Assembly (NCBI RefSeq): GCF_000004075.3
Contig: NC_026658.2
Coordinates: forward strand, 25,036,075 to 25,100,074
DNA length: 64,000 nt
Direction of reading: 5' to 3'
Source: Cucumis sativus
Lineage: Eukaryota > Streptophyta > Magnoliopsida > Cucurbitales > Cucurbitaceae
A program made the position numbers and the translations under genes. Of this stretch, positions 63,673 to 64,000 are shown in pieces (within the stretch, counting starts at the first letter, position 1; each line of letters starts with the position of its first letter). The notes under the pieces are model-generated. The model was not told the origin of the DNA, did no database searches, and worked only from the letters and a program-made list of their open reading frames with translations.

Positions 63673-64000
63673 TTACAACCGTGAACGACTACCTCTAAGC
63701 TTTCTACATTGCTGCAGCTTGGATTTATCTTTGTGCAGATGAAGATTAGTTTTAACGAAGTTCACAACAACTAAACCCAATTCATCTTGGTGAGAAGTAT
63801 AATCATGATCTGCCCCTTCCATGATGCATAGCTCATGATTTGCAATTGATTTTGAAAACTCAAAAGCATCTACAGCTGGTACAATTCTATCCATTGATCC
63901 ATGAACAGTCAAAACCCTGAAAAAGAAAGTGAATAAAAATGAACATTGCCATTATCCTAGCAGAAACAACAAAACCGAAGAGCTACAGTCCTCACCTACA
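63673..64000 (-). CDS. Alpha/beta hydrolase superfamily protein, C-terminal part, cut by window edge
   Basis: The last exon is 63673-63916; the five bases 63996-64000 are the end of the preceding exon (TGTAG|GTGAGG), joining in phase. Only the last 82 or so residues are visible. They contain VLTVHGSMDRIVP, where the Asp is the acid of the catalytic triad in this fold, and EGADHDYTSHQDEL, where the His is the base. After that come a helix (LVVVNFVKTNL) and a basic tail. This resembles plant serine aminopeptidase S33-like hydrolases of the At3g47590 type; the substrate is unknown. The nucleophile Ser would lie upstream of the window. The 79-bp intron is typical in size. Confidence 0.85.

Overview
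This window is nuclear DNA from a flowering plant, a eudicot. The genes are split by short, AT-rich GT-AG introns, the spacers are AT-rich with many poly-A/T runs and microsatellites, and every recognisable protein belongs to a plant family. A cucurbit (Cucumis-like) source is my best guess from the look of the proteins and from one SINE, but the sequence does not prove it. I rebuilt the exons by hand from reading frame, splice sites and phase. Except for the two genes cut by the window edges, each joined model stays open from ATG to stop.

Left third (1-22.5 kb): the 3' end of the mitochondrial complex I subunit NDUFS7/PSST (+); an uncharacterised 502-aa plant protein in five exons (+); a PYL2-type abscisic-acid receptor in two exons (-); a class IV histone deacetylase of the HDA2/HDAC11 type in 13 exons (-); an RTE1-type regulator of ethylene receptors (-); a relic of a LINE-like RNase H domain; and a chloroplast Ycf36/DUF1230 membrane protein in four exons (-).

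Middle (23.4-40.2 kb): a 969-aa EDR1-type Raf-like MAPKKK in 13 exons (-), with a tRNA-derived SINE in one intron; a stretch with weak evidence of a small spliced transcript and a threefold 74-85 bp degenerate repeat; and an LLM-domain B-GATA factor (GNC/GNL type) whose first intron appears to be GC-AG.

Right part (40-64 kb): a gene-poor 9.7 kb spacer; a single-exon DUF4408/DUF761 (A70-like) membrane protein with a 50-residue repeat; another long spacer; a single-exon NDR1/HIN1-like (LEA_2) membrane protein; the sulfolipid enzyme SQD1 with a leader intron and two phosphate-starvation (P1BS) motifs upstream; and the 3' end of an alpha/beta hydrolase.

These genes are not an operon or a biosynthetic cluster. 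Several are linked by known biology. PYL receptors start ABA signalling, and group B3 Raf-like kinases, to which the kinase here is probably related, activate the SnRK2 kinases of that pathway. RTE1 acts on ethylene receptors. GNC/GNL factors control chloroplast development, and SQD1 and Ycf36 are plastid proteins. The order resembles several Arabidopsis segments interleaved, so ancestral synteny is the simplest explanation of the neighbourhood. I found no clear undescribed system. The best leads are the P1BS pair at SQD1, the possible GC-AG intron of the GATA gene, the in-frame repeat array of the A70-like gene, the uncharacterised 502-aa protein, and the possible small spliced ORF near 37 kb.
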